Positions 52,183 to 63,816 of a stretch of DNA of 64,000 nucleotides are shown here, one piece after another. Origin of the DNA: Muraenolepis orangiensis (Eukaryota; Chordata; Actinopteri; Gadiformes; Muraenolepididae); the NCBI GenBank assembly GCA_027704905.1, contig CM051019.1:57405-121404 (forward strand), written 5' to 3'. The notes beneath the pieces were generated by a model that was not told the DNA's origin, made no database searches, and worked only from the letters and a program-made list of their open reading frames with translations. The position numbers and the translations under genes were made by a program. Numbering within the stretch: position 1 is the first letter of the stretch; every line of letters starts with the position of its first letter.

Positions 52183-53308
52183 CAGCATGTCTCATTCTGT
52201 CCTTCAGTACATAGAGCTTATCATAGAGGGTATATCAGCATGTCTCATATGTCCTTCAGTACATAGAGCTTATCATAGAGGGAATATCAGCATGTCTCAT
52301 ATGTCCTTCAGTACATAGAGCTTATCATAGAGGGTATATCAGCATGTCTCATATGTCCTTCAGTACATAGAGCTTATCATAGAGGGTATATCAGCATGTC
52401 TCATATGTCCTTCAGTACATAGAGCTTATCATAGAGGGTATATCAGCATGTCTCATATGTCCTTCAGTACATAGAGCTTATCATAGAGGGTATATCAGCA
52501 TGTCTCATATGTCCTTCAGTACATAGAGCTTATCATAGAGGGTATATCAGCATGTCTCATATGTCCTTCAGTACATAGAGCTTATCATAGAGGGTATATC
52601 AGCATGTCTCATTCTGTCCTTCAGTACATAGAGCTTATCATAGAGGGTATATCAGCATGTCTCATATGTCCTTCAGTACATAGAGCTTATCATAGAGGGT
52701 ATATCAGCATGTCTCATATGTCCTTCAGTACATAGAGCTTTTCATAGAGGGTATATCAGCATGTCTCATATGTCCTTCAGTACATAGAGCTTGTCATAGA
52801 GGGTATATAAGCATGTCTCATATGTCCTTCAGTACATAGAGCTTATCATAGAGGGTATATCAGCATGTCTCATATGTCCTTCAGTACATAGAGCTTATCA
52901 TAGAGGGTATATCAGCATGTCTCATATGTCCTTCAGTACATAGAGCTTATCATAGAGGGTATATCAGCATGTCTCATTCTGTCCTTCAGTACATAGAGCT
53001 TATCATAGAGGGTATATCAGCATGTCTCATATGTCCTTCAGTACATAGAGCTTATCATAGAGAGTATATCAGCATGTCTCATATGTCCTTCAGTACATAG
53101 AGCTTATCATAGAGGGTATATCAGCATGTCTCATATGTCCTTCAGTACATAGAGCTTATCATAGAGGGTATATCAGCATGTCTCATATGTCCTTCAGTAC
53201 ATAGAGCTTATCATAGAGGGTATATCAGCATGTCTCATTCTGTCCTTCAGTACATAGAGCTTATCATAGAGGGTATATCAGCATGTCTCATATGTCCTTC
53301 AGTACATA
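52183..53308 (+). repeat. 52-bp satellite, about 21.5 units (copy 2)
   Basis: The 53-bp marker variant sits at 52194, 52611, 52976 and 53237, with spacings 417, 365 and 261 (53 plus 7, 6 and 4 units of 52). The first spacing equals copy 1's only spacing, so the extra nine units were added as multi-unit blocks. Confidence 0.95.
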
Positions 53309-53821
53309 TGAGCCACTAGATGGCGGGCCAGAACATGATCAAAAGCTAATTTAAGTAATTGATTGTTAAAACATGTGACACGTTCTAATGCTTTGACTTT
53401 TCTTTCGGGTGCTGCGCGATCAGCGGCGAACGTTGACGGGGGGGTGGGGGTGCTGTACGAATAGCGGCAATAGCGGAAAAGCATCATTCTTTCCAGCTTA
53501 AATATCAAATTTCCCATTAATGAGTTATTTGCCAAAATGATTTACACTCATGTACAATTTCAAGTAATTATATTTGAATGGCTCTTCCAGCTGAAAAGGT
53601 TCCCGACGCCCCACCCGATAGGCCTATACTCAAACCTTACATGTACAATGTCACTGTGGCTCATTAGTGACTCATTCCAAAGAAACCTCATTCCTAAATG
53701 TCCCCAAATTAGTGTAAATACACGGCGCTCCCATTGCAAACAATAGAAAAAAGAATGTCCGAGGCAGTCAATTCATGATAAAAGCTTTATTGTAAGGCCG
53801 ATCCACTTCCACTCTCTCCAT
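53309..53821. other. 3' flank of LU gene E, with LINE empty site
   Basis: No gene. GTGACTCATTCCAAAGAAAC at about 53669-53688 is the uninterrupted target of the LINE at 24761-28326. A reversed poly(A) signal context (AAAGCTTTATTG) lies near 53780. Confidence 0.75.
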
Positions 53822-54021
53822 GCTACATGAAGCTACATGAAGCTACACGAAGCTACACGAAGCTACACGAAGCTACACGATGCTACACGATGCTACACGA
53901 TGCTACACGATGCTACACGATGCTACACGATGCTACACGATGCTACACGATGCTACACGATGCTACACGATGCTACACGATGCTACATGATGCTACATGA
54001 TGCTACATGACGCTACACGAT
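53822..54021 (+). repeat. 10-bp minisatellite (GCTACACGAT) in gene E 3'UTR
   Basis: About 20 units, longer than gene B's 13 and mostly GCTACACGAT. Confidence 0.9.
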
Positions 54022-54279
54022 GGCGGCAGTATAGCTCAGGAGGTAGAGCGGTCGCCTCACAACCGGAAGGTTTCTGGTTCGATCCCCGGCTCCTCCTAGC
54101 AAAAACCATGGAGGTGTCCATGAGGAAGACCCCCTAACCCTAACTGCTCCCCTCTGTATAAATAGCTGATACCCACTGCTCCTAATACTAGGATGGGTTA
54201 AATGCAGAGAACACATTTCACTGAATGTTTACATGTGACCAATGAAGAGGATTCAATCCTCCCGATTAGTTGTTGTTGA
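54022..54279 (+). mobile_element. tRNA-derived SINE in the 3'UTR of LU gene E
   Basis: Same insertion as 28616-28872 (TAGCTCAGGAGG A box, GGTTCGATCCC B box), so inherited with the gene. Confidence 0.8.
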
Positions 54280-54347
54280 AGGGAAGAGGCACATTTAGTA
54301 GGTTCCTGGTATGTGGTTGACGTTTTAGTCCACAGGTTATGAAGGGT

Positions 54348-55382
54348 TCAGTTGCAGAAGTTGGACGAACAGCAGGAGAATAACATGAGGTGCGGCTGAG
54401 ACGGCATCCGGTGGCATTCCGACTCATTCATGCAATGTCTGAAGAAATATGGTTCTGAGATGAAGTAAAAAATAAACTGTTAATATGATTAGATCAGCTA
54501 CAATATCTAAGAATGACAGTCATAATAATTATATAATAACAGGTATCACACATATCATGGACATACATTTATATATATGTATATTTTGATACAACTGCAT
54601 AACCCTGCTCACTACCTGTTTATACTTGTATATACTTGTACTTACCTTATATATATATATATATTTATAATTCTGCACATATCTCCTACTCTATAAGTTA
54701 TTTTATACCTCTTTTTAGTAGTAGTTTTTTTAGTAGACAGTATTTTACATATTATTCAACAACTGTACATTCTATATTACAATTCACTTTACTGCAACAT
54801 TTGCACACTGGTTAGATGCCACATTCCTTTCGCTGTACTGTACACTGACAATACATTTGAATCTAATGTAATCTAATCTAATGTGAATACTTCCACACAT
54901 TTGGGGTGAGACTAGGGAGTATGCACCAGGGCACGGGAAGTAGACTTATCTTCACTCCATTAGTCCACTACCCGTGTACCTGGTACAGACCCATAATAAG
55001 TGTTATGAGTGACACCTAAAGGGTAAAGGGTCTATAGCAGGGAATATACAGGCCTACTTCAGGCTCAGTGGAACAGATCTGTACACCGAACTGTACACCA
55101 AACTGTACACAGAACTGTACACAGAACTGCACACAGAACTGTACACAGAACTGTACACAGGGGGTCACTCACAAAACACTGTTTCTCGAGGTGGGGGCGG
55201 GGTCTAACACAGAGGACTTCCAACAACGGTATGTAAGGTGATACAAACACAAACTTAAGTATAATTAGACAAAGTAGACAAAGACAACACATGCGTACAG
55301 AAGTAAGAGTAATCAGCACACAGTCATCCAACAAGAGCTAGGGAAGTGCAATGACTTTGGCTGTTGAACCAGATGCTAGTCT

Positions 55383-55472
<90 letters not shown>

Positions 55473-55500
55473 CACGGGCAGGAGGCATGAAAAACCCGCT
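54348..55500 (-). CDS. LU gene E: B-type three-finger protein, 5' part in gap
   Basis: Exon 3 is 54454-54348 (107 nt, the same as gene B, ending SCCSSNFCN). The 3' end of exon 2 is 55476-55500, reading into the gap. The donor GTGAG is present. Exon 1 and most of exon 2 fall in the 1000-N gap and are not found beyond it, so completeness cannot be judged. The visible part is intact and B-type. Confidence 0.75.
54563..54890 (+). mobile_element. LINE 3' tail fragment in intron 2 of gene E
   Basis: Same as 29152-29482, with a slightly shorter (TAATC)n end. Confidence 0.65.
55386..55469 (+). repeat. (TG)n abutting exon 2 donor, gene E
   Basis: 84 bp. In B the tract is 50 bp, so it has expanded or contracted since duplication. 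Confidence 0.95.
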
Positions 55501-56500
55501 NNNNNNNNNNNNNNNNNNNNNNNNNNNNNNNNNNNNNNNNNNNNNNNNNNNNNNNNNNNNNNNNNNNNNNNNNNNNNNNNNNNNNNNNNNNNNNNNNNNN
55601 NNNNNNNNNNNNNNNNNNNNNNNNNNNNNNNNNNNNNNNNNNNNNNNNNNNNNNNNNNNNNNNNNNNNNNNNNNNNNNNNNNNNNNNNNNNNNNNNNNNN
55701 NNNNNNNNNNNNNNNNNNNNNNNNNNNNNNNNNNNNNNNNNNNNNNNNNNNNNNNNNNNNNNNNNNNNNNNNNNNNNNNNNNNNNNNNNNNNNNNNNNNN
55801 NNNNNNNNNNNNNNNNNNNNNNNNNNNNNNNNNNNNNNNNNNNNNNNNNNNNNNNNNNNNNNNNNNNNNNNNNNNNNNNNNNNNNNNNNNNNNNNNNNNN
55901 NNNNNNNNNNNNNNNNNNNNNNNNNNNNNNNNNNNNNNNNNNNNNNNNNNNNNNNNNNNNNNNNNNNNNNNNNNNNNNNNNNNNNNNNNNNNNNNNNNNN
56001 NNNNNNNNNNNNNNNNNNNNNNNNNNNNNNNNNNNNNNNNNNNNNNNNNNNNNNNNNNNNNNNNNNNNNNNNNNNNNNNNNNNNNNNNNNNNNNNNNNNN
56101 NNNNNNNNNNNNNNNNNNNNNNNNNNNNNNNNNNNNNNNNNNNNNNNNNNNNNNNNNNNNNNNNNNNNNNNNNNNNNNNNNNNNNNNNNNNNNNNNNNNN
56201 NNNNNNNNNNNNNNNNNNNNNNNNNNNNNNNNNNNNNNNNNNNNNNNNNNNNNNNNNNNNNNNNNNNNNNNNNNNNNNNNNNNNNNNNNNNNNNNNNNNN
56301 NNNNNNNNNNNNNNNNNNNNNNNNNNNNNNNNNNNNNNNNNNNNNNNNNNNNNNNNNNNNNNNNNNNNNNNNNNNNNNNNNNNNNNNNNNNNNNNNNNNN
56401 NNNNNNNNNNNNNNNNNNNNNNNNNNNNNNNNNNNNNNNNNNNNNNNNNNNNNNNNNNNNNNNNNNNNNNNNNNNNNNNNNNNNNNNNNNNNNNNNNNNN
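55501..56500. other. Assembly gap, 1000 N
   Basis: Exactly 1000 N inside exon 2 of gene E. The right flank (AACCAAACACACACACCCC) is not LU sequence, so the gap probably joins separate contigs. Confidence 0.95.
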
Positions 56501-56867
56501 TAGAGAAAAAACCAAACACACACACCCCTCCCCCACACACACACACACACACACACAAGCTGTTGGGGCCAGCGATAGTCATCTACGAGAGAAACTAGTG
56601 TGCCAAAGAGATTTAAAGCTTGGCCTGGTGCACTATACGCTTCTCCAGTTCATCCCTACTGTTGGACCAAACACACCCCACGCGCTGATCTGTGCCCACA
56701 GATCAGCGATCTGTTGTTTGGAACAGTGGAGGAAAGTTATGATAAGTTATGATAATCCGCACCACTACCGCCGATCCATGCGCTAAACAAATACACTCAT
56801 GGCTAACCTTGTGTTCTGATTCCTATGGCTAACAACTTGGTGAATGTTAAATGGACATTTATATAGC
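56501..56867. other. No gene recognised
   Basis: A CA-rich start (56515-56557), then ordinary sequence with no supported feature. Confidence 0.5.
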
Positions 56868-57106
56868 ACTTTTCTAACCAATGGTTACTCAAAGTGCTTT
56901 ACATATCAAGTCTCACATTCACCCATTCAACCACCAACGGCGGAGTCAGCCATCAAGGAGACAGCCAGCAGGTCAGGAGCAGTTAGGGTTAGGGTGTCTT
57001 GCTCAAGGACACCTCGACAGCTTTTGCTAGGAGGAGGCGGGGATCGAACCAGCAACCTTCCGGTTATGAGGCGACCGCGCTCCCTCCTGAGCTATACTGA
57101 CGCCCA
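56868..57106 (-). mobile_element. tRNA-derived SINE, minus strand
   Basis: On minus, the head ending CTCAGGAGGGAGCGC is followed by the B box GGTTCGATCCCCGC and the body AGGTGTCCTTGAGCAAGACA. The tail GTAAAGCACTTTGAGTAACC differs from that of the copies at 28616 and 54022. A related but distinct SINE subfamily. Confidence 0.75.
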
Positions 57107-57169
57107 CAACAACTTCAACTCAGTGGCTCATGGCATTGTCTGTAGTCAGTCGCTGAATGACTAAACGTA

Positions 57170-57405
57170 CATCCAATATCATTCTATATCATCACCCTAT
57201 AACATCCAATGTCTTTATATATCCACCTATATAATCCAATATCATCCTATAACATCCAATATCATCCTATAACATCCAATATCATCCAATGTCATCCTAT
57301 AACATCCAATATCATCCTATGTCCTCCTATATCCTCCTATAACATCCAATATCATCCTATAACATCCAATATCCCCCTATATCATCCAATATAATTTGAT
57401 GTCAT
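57170..57405 (+). repeat. ATCCTATAACATCCAAT-type minisatellite
   Basis: Imperfect tandem copies of a 10/20-bp unit (ATCATCCTATAACATCCAAT). Confidence 0.85.
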
Positions 57406-57524
57406 CCGAACAGCAACACAGGTGCCGACCATGGAGTTTTAACTCCCCTGTTTGTTGATGAGAGAGAGGGTAGCACGCATGCTGCCAAGAGCAGGCAAAG
57501 CCTACTGTATCTCAGAAAACACAG

Positions 57525-57529
<5 letters not shown>

Positions 57530-57574
<45 letters not shown>

Positions 57575-57576
57575 CG
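57530..57576 (+). repeat. (CA)n microsatellite
   Basis: CA repeat with one AAA interruption. Confidence 0.9.
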
Positions 57577-57838
57577 GCCACTCTCTCCCTGTGTGGCTGC
57601 AGGAATACACACCGAGAAGAGATATGGGTCTGCTACATCACAGCACGGTGGAGCCTGGCTGGGACAGAGCTGGGATCCCTGTAGATAGGAGATATCTGGC
57701 TCCTGACAGACACGGGGAGCTAACAACTGGAGCGGTGTGCAGACAACCGTAATATAATAGCTGTAAGGCAATACTAATAGTTGAATAAACTTGCCGAGGG
57801 CACTATATCATATACTATAAATACTTAGATCCTTGAGC
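57577..57838. other. No gene recognised
   Basis: Mixed sequence without supported coding potential. Confidence 0.4.
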
Positions 57839-58189
<351 letters not shown>

Positions 58190-58317
58190 GGTAGCTGGTT
58201 AATATGCAGCCATAGCCCCTGACAGCAGTGTCCCACTGGGGCCCGACTGGGACAGACACAGAATCACAACCTGAGGAATGAAACACAACCTGCAATGAAA
58301 AAAGGGCTTTAGGATAG

Positions 58318-58556
58318 CTTACTCTGTTGGGACTTGGCTTGGGAACAGCAAGGTCACGGTTCAAGTCCCCCAAAACACCTGGGCACTGCCGAGGTGCCCT
58401 TGAGCAAGGCATCAGACCCCTACACTGCTCCCCAGGCGCTGTGTATTAAAATAAGCTGCCCCCACTGCTCCTAATACTAGGATGGGTTAAATGCAGAGAA
58501 ACAAATGTCACTGTGTGTGTATGTGACCAATAAAGAGGATTCAATCCTCCAGATTT
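58318..58556 (+). mobile_element. tRNA-derived SINE (variant head)
   Basis: B box GGTTCAAGTCC near 58357, then GAGGTGCCCTTGAGCAAGGC, then the same CTAATACTAGGATGGGTTAAATG / CCAATAAAGAGGATTCAATC tail as the copies at 5951, 28616 and 54022. The head differs, so tails are shared between SINE heads. Confidence 0.75.
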
Positions 58557-58769
58557 CTTCTTAGATCTTAGATTTAGAACATTTTTTAGAAGAAATCTCC
58601 TCTCTTTGCCCCCATTTGTGTTCCTTAATGAGGAACGGCTCGTACAAAACCAATGTGGTGCAGCGTGACCTGCGTGACAACACGGCGTTTCTGTGGGTTG
58701 TTTGTGTTATTCTATTTGAGGGCGATCAAGGCCTTATGTGTACTGCTCTGGAAACAGAATGACCATTCA

Positions 58770-59170
58770 AGATTCACGATTTGTATTCGCCATTTGCAAC
58801 AAGTACAATCAAATCCCTTATTCCCCCGCAGTATGAAATTCTAAAACACAATATTCAAAAAAAAATACTATACACAGTAAAAATTAACATAAAAGTGACT
58901 GAAGGATGATATGTACATGTGTCGAATTGTGCAAAAAGCATTTCAGTGCAGTACAGTGCAGTAACTGTAATGCGTCCAGAAAGGCCAGCATGTAGTGAGC
59001 ACCAGATAGTGTAATGTTATTGACAGTGTTATGATAGTGGCAGCACTCCTAGCAGTTCAGTAGGCCCACTGCCTGTGGATAAAAACTGTCCTTGAACCTG
59101 GTAGTCCTTGTACGGATGCTGCGGAACCGCCGACCAGACGGTAGGGGGGGGAAGGAGATGGTTCCCAGGG
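58770..59170 (-). mobile_element. LINE 3' fragment (Rex1-group), minus strand
   Basis: On minus, the coding end SGRRFRSIRTRTTRFKDSFY then PQAVGLLN is followed by a 3'UTR with CATACTGCGGGGGAATAAGG. A 5'-truncated LINE insertion; no full RT. Confidence 0.7.
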
Positions 59171-59344
59171 GGGGTTGCGGTCCTTTGTGATGTGGGGCAC
59201 AACAGGACAAACATCTGACAAGAGAGATCCCTGAACCTGAACCGAGCACAATCAATGCCGAACCCAGCATTATCGCCTCTCAACCCGCCCAGGCAAAAGA
59301 AAAGACTGAGCTACGCTATTGAGAGAAGCTGTGTGCTTTACGAT

Positions 59345-59495
59345 CTCCACTCTTTACAGAGTTGTATTGTATAGTATAGTGTAGTATAGTATAGTATAGT
59401 ATAGTATAGTATAGTATTGTATCGTATAGTATAGTATAGTATAGTATAGCATTGCATAGTAAAGTAGTAGTGTAGTATAGTATAGTTTGGCTGTT
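59345..59495 (+). repeat. (TAGTA)n microsatellite
   Basis: Imperfect TATAG/AGTAT pentanucleotide array. Confidence 0.9.
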
Positions 59496-59857
59496 ATTGA
59501 CAGAATACTTGTCATTATATGACTTTCAAGTTGTCATCATCAATTGATTCCAGCATGGGATATGGCATATATATATACAGTATATATATATATACATATA
59601 TCCCAATACAAACCAGCAAAATAACAAGTATCACCTCCACAGACATGTTCAGTGGAACGGTGTGCATTTGTACCTGTTGCTCCTCCAAGAGCCCAGCGAG
59701 GACACTGCCATCTGCATGGTTATCTGGAGCTCACACGTTGGATCCACCATGGGACACTCGAAATGCAGTGACAAAACACCTTGTTTTTTTCCAGTTTCTG
59801 TACATTTTTGAAGAAAAAAACAAAACCGCTTCATTCTGCTTCTTATTTTTCTTGGTC

Positions 59858-60014
59858 TCTCTTGGTCTCTCTCGGTCTCTCTCGGTCTCTCTCGGTCTCT
59901 CTCGGTCTCTCTCGGTCTCTCTCGGTCTCTCTCGGTCTCTTGGTCTCTCTCGGTCTCTCTCGGTCTCTCTCGGTCTCTTGGTCTCTCTCGGTCTCTCTCG
60001 GTCTCTCTCTCTCT
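59858..60014 (+). repeat. 10-bp minisatellite (GGTCTCTCTC)
   Basis: About 14 units; on plus it gives artefactual SLGLSRSLSV-type open frames. Confidence 0.9.
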
Positions 60015-60035
60015 CCCCCCCTCTTTCTCCCGTGT

Positions 60036-60071
60036 CACTCTTGATACCCTGTATAAAGGGTATCAAGAGTG
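60036..60071. repeat. Perfect 15-bp hairpin (CACTCTTGATACCCT)
   Basis: 60036-60050 pairs exactly with 60057-60071 around a six-base loop (GTATAA). Pairing can extend to GTGT/ACAC with one bulge. Confidence 0.85.
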
Positions 60072-60516
60072 TACACTCCTCACATTGTAACACTGGGAAC
60101 ATTTCATTCTCGTACATAATGTTGTCTCTGTCAGGCGAGGATCTCACGCTAGTTCATCTAAATACTGTATTGTATGTATTGAATGTATTTTGAGAGAAAA
60201 GTTATAAGGGTGATTGAATATTATTGAGTTGTACATACAAAACCGAATATCTGCCATACCCAAATGCTTTGATTCCCAACACTCCTCTGATGAGGAAAGG
60301 CGTCACACCCCCCACGCTACAGCCCCCCTCACCACGCCCCCCTCACCACGCCCCCCATGCCACGCCCCCTCACCACGCCCCTAAGCTCCACACTCGGCTG
60401 ATCTGAGACAAGGGGAGGAGCCAAGTGTAGCGCATTGGTGGTGGTGGTGTTGGTGGTGGTGACGGCACTACTCGTCTGTCATTCTCCATAACCCTCACCC
60501 CGTATCCCTGCATAGT

Positions 60517-60635
<119 letters not shown>

Positions 60636-60799
60636 ACACATAAGGGCTCTCCATTTTTTCACGCACAATGCTCTGCCTAATTAGGTCTGTAATGAACAAA
60701 GGCGATTTACATAGTGGTATCCCTATCTGGAGGAGCAGGCGTCTGCAACACGCAAACCCTCAAGTTTCTAGCAAGCCACAGAACTTTAAAAGCTCCATG

Positions 60800-61140
60800 C
60801 CAAGCCAGCGTGTGTGTGCATGAGTGTGTGTGTGTGTGTCTGGTGCACGTGTGTTTTGTTGGTGTGTGTGTGTGTGTGTGTGCAGGAGGCGATATCAAAA
60901 GCAGCTCTTTGTTGACTATGTACACCTAAGGCTCACTGAGAAACAGGCCACCAACAGCTCAGTCGCACACAAACACACACACATACACACACACACACAC
61001 ACAAAAACAAATACACAAACATCAACTTTATGCTCATAGTACACACATCAGAAAGGCAAACAAATCGAATGTGCTCCGCGGTACGACTCACAGGGCCCAG
61101 ATAGACACACACACACCAGACACACACACACTCACACACT
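60800..61140. repeat. Cluster of short GT and CA tracts
   Basis: GT runs at about 60808-60882 and CA runs at about 60966-61004 and 61105-61138. No gene. Confidence 0.85.
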
Positions 61141-61283
61141 TGCTTGCTCTCCTACCGTAATGAAGCAGATAATAAGCTGCTTCACGGTCCGCCGTAGCTA
61201 AAGCAAAATCAAAACCCTTGATTTAAGAATCAAAATGCGTACACTCACGGGCTTTTCATTTTCTGCCGCAGCGATTATGAGGT

Positions 61284-61284
<1 letters not shown>

Positions 61285-61337
<53 letters not shown>
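61285..61337 (+). repeat. (GA)n microsatellite
   Basis: About 26 GA units. Confidence 0.95.
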
Positions 61338-61342
<5 letters not shown>

Positions 61343-61467
61343 CTATCTGTCGTGGCATTTGGGCGTCCCGAGGAACAGCCGGTGGTTGAGCCAGCCGAGA
61401 AAGAGAGCCGTCGAGGACCCATTCTTCACGCTTCATACTCCTTGATTTTTTCCTGAACCACTCCGCT

Positions 61468-61796
61468 GCACTCCACCACCACCTCCACCACCTCCTTCAC
61501 CACCACCTCCTCCACCACCACCTCCTCCACCACCTCCTTCACCACCACCTACTCCACCACACCTTCTCCACCACCACCTCCGCCACCACCACCTCCACCT
61601 CCTCCACCTCCTCCTTCAACACCTCCTTAACCACCACCACCAACACCACATCCTCCACCACCTAGTCCATCAACCCCTCCTTCACCACCTCCTAAACTAC
61701 CACCACCACCACCACCACCTCCTCCACCCCCACCTCCACCACCACCTAGTCCATCACTACCTCCTCCACCGCCACCACCGCCACCACCACCGCGGC
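61468..61796 (+). repeat. (CCA/CCT)n trinucleotide tract
   Basis: About 330 bp of CCACCACCTCCT-like triplets. Minus-strand glycine-rich open frames here are composition artefacts. Confidence 0.9.
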
Positions 61797-61799
61797 CCC

Positions 61800-62245
61800 A
61801 CTGTATCCCGACAAACTCCCTGACTTTTGGGGGAGATTGGCGATGGACCTGATAATGTTGCAGCGCTGCAGGGAAGGTACTAAACACGTCAAACAGAGAC
61901 CCGTGACAATTGGAAGTATGCTGCTCACGTACCACATTAGGATGGGCGTTTTGGGTTATTTTTCTACTTTGTAGCGTAAGTCAATAATTATCCGCCCCAA
62001 AAACCACTGCTACAAACCCGATCACTGATTAATCCTGAACTTTCTGATTGGAGCCGTTTGATAAACAGACGCGCTGTATTCAGTAGAACTAAAAGCGGTG
62101 ATTAGGCCAACCGAAAATAAACCCATCCTTTCTCTTCAGTGGACATTATTGCTCGCAGTTGAATTCCTCCATTTAACTTTACCACATGGTCACGCAACTC
62201 ACACGCCTCCTCAGTCTCAGTTCGGTTTAAGATTGGCCACATTAT
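61800..62245. other. No gene recognised
   Basis: Unique-looking sequence without supported features. Confidence 0.4.
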
Positions 62246-62330
62246 TCAATTACATTACATTACAGTCACTTCGCAGACCTTTTTGTCCAAAGCGACTTTC
62301 AATAGTGCACTCAACCTAGGCGGGAGAACC
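62246..62330 (+). repeat. Fish interspersed repeat fragment
   Basis: ATTACATTACATTACAGTCA then TCCAAAGCGACTTTCAATAG is a motif widespread in fish repeats. It is related to the fragment in intron 2 of the A-type LU genes (16261-16306). Confidence 0.6.
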
Positions 62331-62448
62331 ACAAGTCAACAGAAATTCCTTCCTTACAAGCCTCGACGAGCGGAACCAGTGCTCAGGTCAAAGTACAGTA
62401 AGTTGGCTATAAACAGAGCTAACGATAGAGCTAGCAAGCCAACAATTC

Positions 62449-62500
62449 AAGATTCAAGATTCAAGATAACTTTATTTATCCCGAGGGAAATTAAGGAAAA
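62449..62500 (-). mobile_element. LINE tail (CTTGAAT)n, minus strand
   Basis: On minus, TTTCCCTCGGGATAAATAAA is followed by (TCTTGAA)n, like the ends of the LINEs at 28326 and 43557. Confidence 0.7.
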
Positions 62501-62514
62501 ATAGAGCTATAGAG

Positions 62515-62800
62515 CTATAGAGCTAGAACAAGACGCAAGTGATAAGAAGAAGGATCATGGCAGTGCTCCCTGAAGAGGTGAGTTTGCAGCCTGCGGCGGA
62601 AAAGATGGGCAGCGACTCTGCTGTCCTGACGTCCGTGGGGGAGGTCATACCACCACTGTGGGGCCACAGGACAGACAAGAACCCTGTGGATCATTATGGA
62701 CATTATGGGTATTTCCGATGCTTTGCTTGGCCCCAGCCGACTTTTGGCCTTGTCCGCGTGCGGGCGTTCCGTCCTGAAAAGAGGGCTAAAGCGTGACTTG
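62515..62800 (-). mobile_element. L2-type LINE 3' fragment, minus strand
   Basis: On minus it encodes PVAPQWWYDLPHG, then AAHLFRRRLQTHLFREHC, the same C-terminal motif as the L2 at 661-5640 (QWW ... RLKTHLFR). 5'-truncated. Confidence 0.65.
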
Positions 62801-63053
62801 TTTACCGCCGTGGTCTCGGACGGCGACACGACGGTGGTAAACAATTCGCATTGCCCCACAAATGTCCTTGCCCCCGGTTTGAACTCTGGAAGCTTTTGCA
62901 GCTTGGATCTTTATAGAGGTGATGCAACACCTATCAGCCAACCTGGGGGTTACACCCCATGCAGTCGAATCGGAGTGTGCGTGCGTGTGCCTGTGAGTCA
63001 GTTTGCGCATGTGTGCCCGAGTGTGTGTATCCAAGTGTATGTGTGTGTGCATT

Positions 63054-63640
<587 letters not shown>

Positions 63641-63690
63641 CTCTTTTGTTAAAAAAAAAAAAAAGCAGAGGGAAAACTATACGAAAAAAC

Positions 63691-63749
63691 AGCCAGAGAG
63701 AGAGAGAGAGAGCGAGAGCGAGAGCGAGAGCGAGAGCGAGAGCGAGAGC

Positions 63750-63812
<63 letters not shown>
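63691..63812 (+). repeat. (GA)n/(GAGAGC)n microsatellite
   Basis: GA repeats with a GAGAGC-type central part, just after a poly-A run at 63651-63664. Confidence 0.95.

Positions 63813-63816
<4 letters not shown>

Noticed and set aside
52183..53308. CRISPR-like repeat array
   Set aside because: The 52-bp units are contiguous with no unique spacers; it is a satellite in a vertebrate genome.
55338..56598. Long open frames across 55501-56500 on both strands
   Set aside because: They are made of N and CA/GT repeats; there is no sequence information.
59519..60193. Plus-strand 224-codon frame with SLGLSRSLSV repeats
   Set aside because: Driven by the GGTCTCTCTC minisatellite; no recognisable domain.
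61468..61937. Glycine-rich protein on the minus strand
   Set aside because: It arises only from the CCA/CCT triplet tract.
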